Shown here in pieces: positions 6,066 through 8,206 of a stretch of 8,206 nt of DNA; within the stretch, counting starts at the first letter, position 1; every line of letters starts with the position of its first letter. This DNA is from Aquificaceae bacterium (lineage in GTDB: Bacteria > Aquificota > Aquificia > Aquificales > Aquificaceae): contig JALWEK010000170.1 of assembly GCA_027014185.1 (NCBI GenBank), positions 1 to 8,206 of the forward strand. Reading direction: 5' to 3'. Both the position numbers and the translations under genes were made by a program. Under the pieces are notes generated by a model that made no database searches, was not told the DNA's origin, and saw nothing but the letters and a program-made list of their open reading frames with translations.

Positions 6066-6616
6066 GGAAATACCTTCTCGCTCTACCGCTCGTAGCGTCC
6101 CTCAGCTTTGCCCAGTACTTCGAGGGAGACATAGTCCGTGAGTTCGGGGTCAAGACAGGCCTCGTAAAGGTAAAGTACGACAGCGTGGACGGCTCCAAAC
6201 CTGACAAAACGCTCGATGAATTCCTATCGGTGTACGGCTACTTGGGTGCGGGGACAACGGCCGGGTTCACCGCAGGAGCCTCGATAGAGCTTTCCACCGG
6301 AAGCAAGATGAGCGGCAGCCGTACCGTGATCTACAACGCCTTAGAACTGAACCCATCCGTAGAGTTCGCCCTCGGGAACAAGCTCAGAGCTTTCACAGGG
6401 TTCGGAGGGTCCATAAACAGGTTCAAGGAGAGGTCAGGGAGCGTGACAAACAAGGATACTAACCTGGGCCTACAGTTCCTTGTGGGAGCTAAGTACAACC
6501 TTTTCCCGACCTTCGGCGTTCTGGGAGAGTACAAGGGGAAGATATTTATGACGGGCGACTACGACGGGAACGTAGTTCATCACTTCAACGTTGGTATCTA
6601 CTTTCTAATACATTAA
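6062..6616 (+). CDS. Small outer-membrane beta-barrel protein (putative)
   Basis: A 184-residue exported protein. The signal peptide is clear: MRK, a hydrophobic core LLALPLVASLS, and probable cleavage after SFA at A17/Q18. The mature part is a series of alternating polar/hydrophobic stretches rich in Gly and aromatics, such as GLVKVKYDSV, LSVYGYLGAG, AFTGFGGSI, LQFLVGAKYN, GVLGEYKGKIF and FNVGIYF, which fits about eight antiparallel strands of an OmpA/OmpW-size barrel. The terminal residue is His rather than the usual Phe, although Phe181 is near the end. The start overlaps the channel stop (ATGA) and has AAGGAG at 6048-6053, eight bases upstream, so it is translated with the channel. Its function is unrecognised; a role in outer-membrane permeability or envelope sensing paired with the channel is speculation. 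Confidence 0.75.
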   Translation: MRKYLLALPLVASLSFAQYFEGDIVREFGVKTGLVKVKYDSVDGSKPDKTLDEFLSVYGYLGAGTTAGFTAGASIELSTGSKMSGSRTVIYNALELNPSVEFALGNKLRAFTGFGGSINRFKERSGSVTNKDTNLGLQFLVGAKYNLFPTFGVLGEYKGKIFMTGDYDGNVVHHFNVGIYFLIH

Positions 6617-7341
6617 AGCCCGAACCTTACCGGCTTTCCCCCTCCGGGCATCTCTTTCAGGGGGGGCTTGTGCATCAGAAGGTTTAAGGAGAAGTTCAGG
6701 TTATCGTAGAGCGTTATAGAGTAGTTATCCCAAAAAACGCAGGTCCCAGCAAGACAGAAGTATCCTCCGGAAGGCGGTGCTATCTGCTCGGCTATCAGAA
6801 GGGTGTAGTTGTCCTGGTTTGATACGGCTGTGTCCTCCGCCCGCGCAACTATCTTGGTGTCGGGCATTATAGGTTTTATCGACGCTGTGCAGGGAAGGAG
6901 TATCTTCTCCACGTTGACCTCGTTCTTATCGTTCTTGTTGTATCTCCTTATCTTCGATGTAACTACAAAATACTTGTCCCCGTTGTGATTGTTTTTCTCG
7001 TCGGTTACCTCATCCGGGTTCAGTTCCATTCCAAACCTTCTCGCAAGCGTGTTGCATGTGTCCGCTATGTGATCCTCGTTCTTGTAGTAACCCAGCAGTA
7101 TAACCTTCTTACCCTCCTCCCAGACCCATCTCTCCACGTCGTTCACCTCATCCTCGTTGAAGGGTATCTCGGGGTAGTTGAAGACTATCGTGTCATACTC
7201 TCCGAGTCTCTTCCACTCATCAACCTCATCTATCTCTATACCCACCTTCTGGGCTTCCTTCTGGAGGATTGAGAAGTAGTAGTAGTCGGTTATCGTGAAC
7301 TCCTGATGGGTTATGCTCCAGCCAACTCTCACCTTTTGCAT
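6613..7341 (-). CDS. Uncharacterised cytosolic protein, GIFT/DUF4350-like fold (tentative)
   Basis: A 242-residue protein with no signal peptide or membrane segment. The pattern resembles the glutamine-amidotransferase-like GIFT domain seen in GldG, IFT52 and DUF4350-type proteins: a strand YDTIVFNYP (49-57), a helix and strand WVWEEGKKVILLGYY (72-86), then NEDHIADTCNTLARRFG (88-104), the LPCTASI turn (149-155) at the place of the family's GCTL-like segment, a late strand GGYFCLAGTCVFWDN (192-206), and DNLNFSLNLLM (213-223), like the typical D-N-x-x-F-x-x-N-L-L end. No catalytic Cys-His-Glu triad of true amidotransferases is obvious. The ATG has no Shine-Dalgarno but lies eight bases after TATAAT, suggesting a leaderless mRNA. 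The stop overlaps the barrel gene's stop. The family call is tentative and the function is unknown. Confidence 0.6.
   Translation of the reverse strand: MQKVRVGWSITHQEFTITDYYYFSILQKEAQKVGIEIDEVDEWKRLGEYDTIVFNYPEIPFNEDEVNDVERWVWEEGKKVILLGYYKNEDHIADTCNTLARRFGMELNPDEVTDEKNNHNGDKYFVVTSKIRRYNKNDKNEVNVEKILLPCTASIKPIMPDTKIVARAEDTAVSNQDNYTLLIAEQIAPPSGGYFCLAGTCVFWDNYSITLYDNLNFSLNLLMHKPPLKEMPGGGKPVRFGL
6615..6637. terminator. Candidate hairpin at the convergent gene end
   Basis: AAAGCC (6615-6620) pairs with GGCTTT (6632-6637) across an 11-base loop, overlapping both stop codons. On the plus strand the stem ends in CTTT, and on the minus strand the stem is followed by AATGTATT, giving a weak U-rich tail. 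The stem is short, so this is a modest candidate. Confidence 0.38.
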
Positions 7342-7349
7342 GGTATTTA

Positions 7350-7355
7350 ATTATA
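7350..7355 (-). promoter_or_regulatory. -10 box of the GIFT-like gene, predicted leaderless transcript
   Basis: A perfect TATAAT on the minus strand, eight bases before the ATG at 7341, without a ribosome-binding site between. The likely transcription start is within one or two bases of the start codon. No convincing -35 is visible; the expected position would fall at the start codon of the divergent GAF-HD-GYP gene. Confidence 0.55.
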
Positions 7356-7363
7356 AGCGGGGT

Positions 7364-7369
7364 TAGATT
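7364..7369 (+). promoter_or_regulatory. Weak -10-like box of the GAF-HD-GYP gene
   Basis: TAGATT (4/6 match) ends six bases before the ATG, the same spacing as the purH box. An alternative is TATAAG at 7352-7357, overlapping the opposing promoter and giving a leader of about 12 bases. No clear -35 is seen for either. No Shine-Dalgarno lies at a usual distance; GGGG at 7359-7362 is 13 bases away. Confidence 0.3.
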
Positions 7370-7375
7370 TTAGTT

Positions 7376-8206
7376 ATGTCCGAGCTCGGTAGGATTAAGC
7401 TCCTCCTCTCGTCCGCTGAGCGTATAAGTAGGGAGCAGGACGTTGATAATCTCCTCGTGATGCTTTCAGATCTTGCAAGGGACATCTTGGATGTGGACAG
7501 GTGCAGCCTCTTCCTGCTCGACAGGGAGAAGAATGAACTCTGGACGAAGGTTGCACATGGTGTGGAGGAGATAAGGGTCCCTGCAGACAGCGGCGTGGTG
7601 GGCTGGGTGGCTCAGAGGGGCGAGAGCCTAGTTGTAGAGGACGCTTACGCGGATCCCAGGTTCAACCCTGAGGTAGATAAGGAAACGGGATACAGAACGC
7701 GGAACATACTCGCCATTCCCCTGTTTGATAAGAAAGGTAACGTCCTTGGCGTGTTTCAGGCTGTGAACAAGCTTTCGGGAAACTTTTCCGAAGATGATCT
7801 GGAGCTGTTTACCCTCCTAGGGGGATACGCCTCTTCAGCTATAGAGAACTCCTTGCTTCAGGCGAAGGTAAAGGAGGCTTACAGGGAGGCTATAATGAGA
7901 CTTTCCCACGCGGCCGAGTACAAGGACCCTGAGACCTTCAACCACATAATACGGGTGGGATTGTACGCAAAACTGATGGGTGAGAGGCTGGGGCTTGAGA
8001 AGGAGGTATGTGAGAACCTTATGCTTGCGGCCCCTATGCACGATATAGGGAAGATAGGTATACCCGACGCTATCCTGCTGAAGAAGGGGCGGTTGAACGA
8101 TTGGGAGTGGGAGGTGATGAAGAAGCACACGGTAATAGGGTACGAGATACTCAAGGATAGATCCAGCGAGCTACAGCAGATGGCAGCCCTGGTCGAACTC
8201 GACCCC
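7376..8206 (+). CDS. GAF-HD-GYP c-di-GMP phosphodiesterase, partial (3' end outside window)
   Basis: The first 277 codons of an open frame running off the window edge. An N-terminal GAF sensor domain spans about 15-160 (DRCSLFLLDR at 41-50, SGVVGWVAQRGESLVVEDA at 72-90, RNILAIPLFDKKGNVLGV at 109-126). A short coiled linker follows, then an HD-GYP domain from about 170: H190 in FNHIIRVG, the HD pair H222-D223 in MHDIGKIGIP, KKGRL (236-240), and H251 in KKHTVIGYEIL. HD-GYP enzymes hydrolyse c-di-GMP using a bi- or trinuclear iron site, usually cytosolic, with the GAF domain sensing a small ligand. The HHExxDGxGYP region should follow MAA (269-271) but the last six visible residues, LVELDP, do not fit; this could be divergence or an end-of-contig artefact. 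The start at 7376 matches the beginning of the GAF-preceding helix; it diverges from the GIFT-like gene by 34 bases. Confidence 0.88.
   Translation, partial: MSELGRIKLLLSSAERISREQDVDNLLVMLSDLARDILDVDRCSLFLLDREKNELWTKVAHGVEEIRVPADSGVVGWVAQRGESLVVEDAYADPRFNPEVDKETGYRTRNILAIPLFDKKGNVLGVFQAVNKLSGNFSEDDLELFTLLGGYASSAIENSLLQAKVKEAYREAIMRLSHAAEYKDPETFNHIIRVGLYAKLMGERLGLEKEVCENLMLAAPMHDIGKIGIPDAILLKKGRLNDWEWEVMKKHTVIGYEILKDRSSELQQMAALVELDP

Noticed and set aside
6613..7341. A true glutamine amidotransferase
   Set aside because: No Cys nucleophile in a G-x-C-x-G-type elbow and no matching His-Glu pair is visible, so only a fold-level resemblance is claimed.
7835..8154. Two minus-strand frames of 91-97 codons
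   Set aside because: They are antisense to the GAF-HD-GYP gene, whose motifs are unmistakable, and the predicted peptides have no recognisable pattern.
1..8206. CRISPR array, transposon, prophage, tRNA or riboswitch
   Set aside because: No regularly spaced repeats, transposase motifs, phage genes or tRNA-like cloverleaf were seen, and the gaps between genes (at most 59 bases) are too small for a riboswitch.

Overview
The window looks like a compact chromosomal segment of a thermophilic, Aquificales-like Gram-negative bacterium. This is inferred from Glu/Lys/Val-rich proteins, heavy AGG/AGA arginine codon use, almost no intergenic DNA, a bacteriohemerythrin, an outer-membrane barrel protein and a biotin gene cluster. 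No database could be consulted, so the taxon is a guess. I see no tRNA, rRNA, CRISPR array, insertion sequence or phage gene.

Layout: (1) 33-635 (+) is a small EAL-fold protein that has lost catalytic aspartates. It runs tail-to-tail into (2) a leftward cluster read from 4671 to 632: purH, birA (biotin-protein ligase without a DNA-binding domain), a bacteriohemerythrin and bioA. purH/birA overlap by one base, and bioA starts 16 bases after the hemerythrin stop. The hemerythrin has its own strong ribosome-binding site, preceded by two short perfect palindromes, one resembling an FNR/CRP-family site. (3) Diverging from purH is a rightward pair, 4695-6616: a six-transmembrane, S4-bearing K+ channel with a cytoplasmic RCK domain, overlapping by four bases (ATGA) a small secreted beta-barrel protein. 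(4) 7341-6613 (-) is an uncharacterised cytosolic protein resembling GIFT/DUF4350-type domains. (5) 7376 to the window edge (+) is the start of a GAF-HD-GYP cyclic-di-GMP phosphodiesterase.

Genes working together: BirA and BioA link biotin synthesis with biotin attachment, while PurH supplies purines. The K+ channel and barrel protein are translationally coupled. Two proteins related to c-di-GMP turnover (degenerate EAL and HD-GYP) bracket the window but are not adjacent.

The most striking features are architectural. Both convergent gene pairs share a four-base palindromic stop (CTAG at 632-635, TTAA at 6613-6616), each overlapped by a hairpin that could terminate both strands. Both divergent pairs have start codons only 23 or 34 bases apart, with -10-like boxes so close to the starts that leaderless or near-leaderless mRNAs are predicted. 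No wholly new multi-gene system is evident; the best candidates for new biology are the degenerate EAL protein, the channel/barrel pair and the promoter/terminator compaction.
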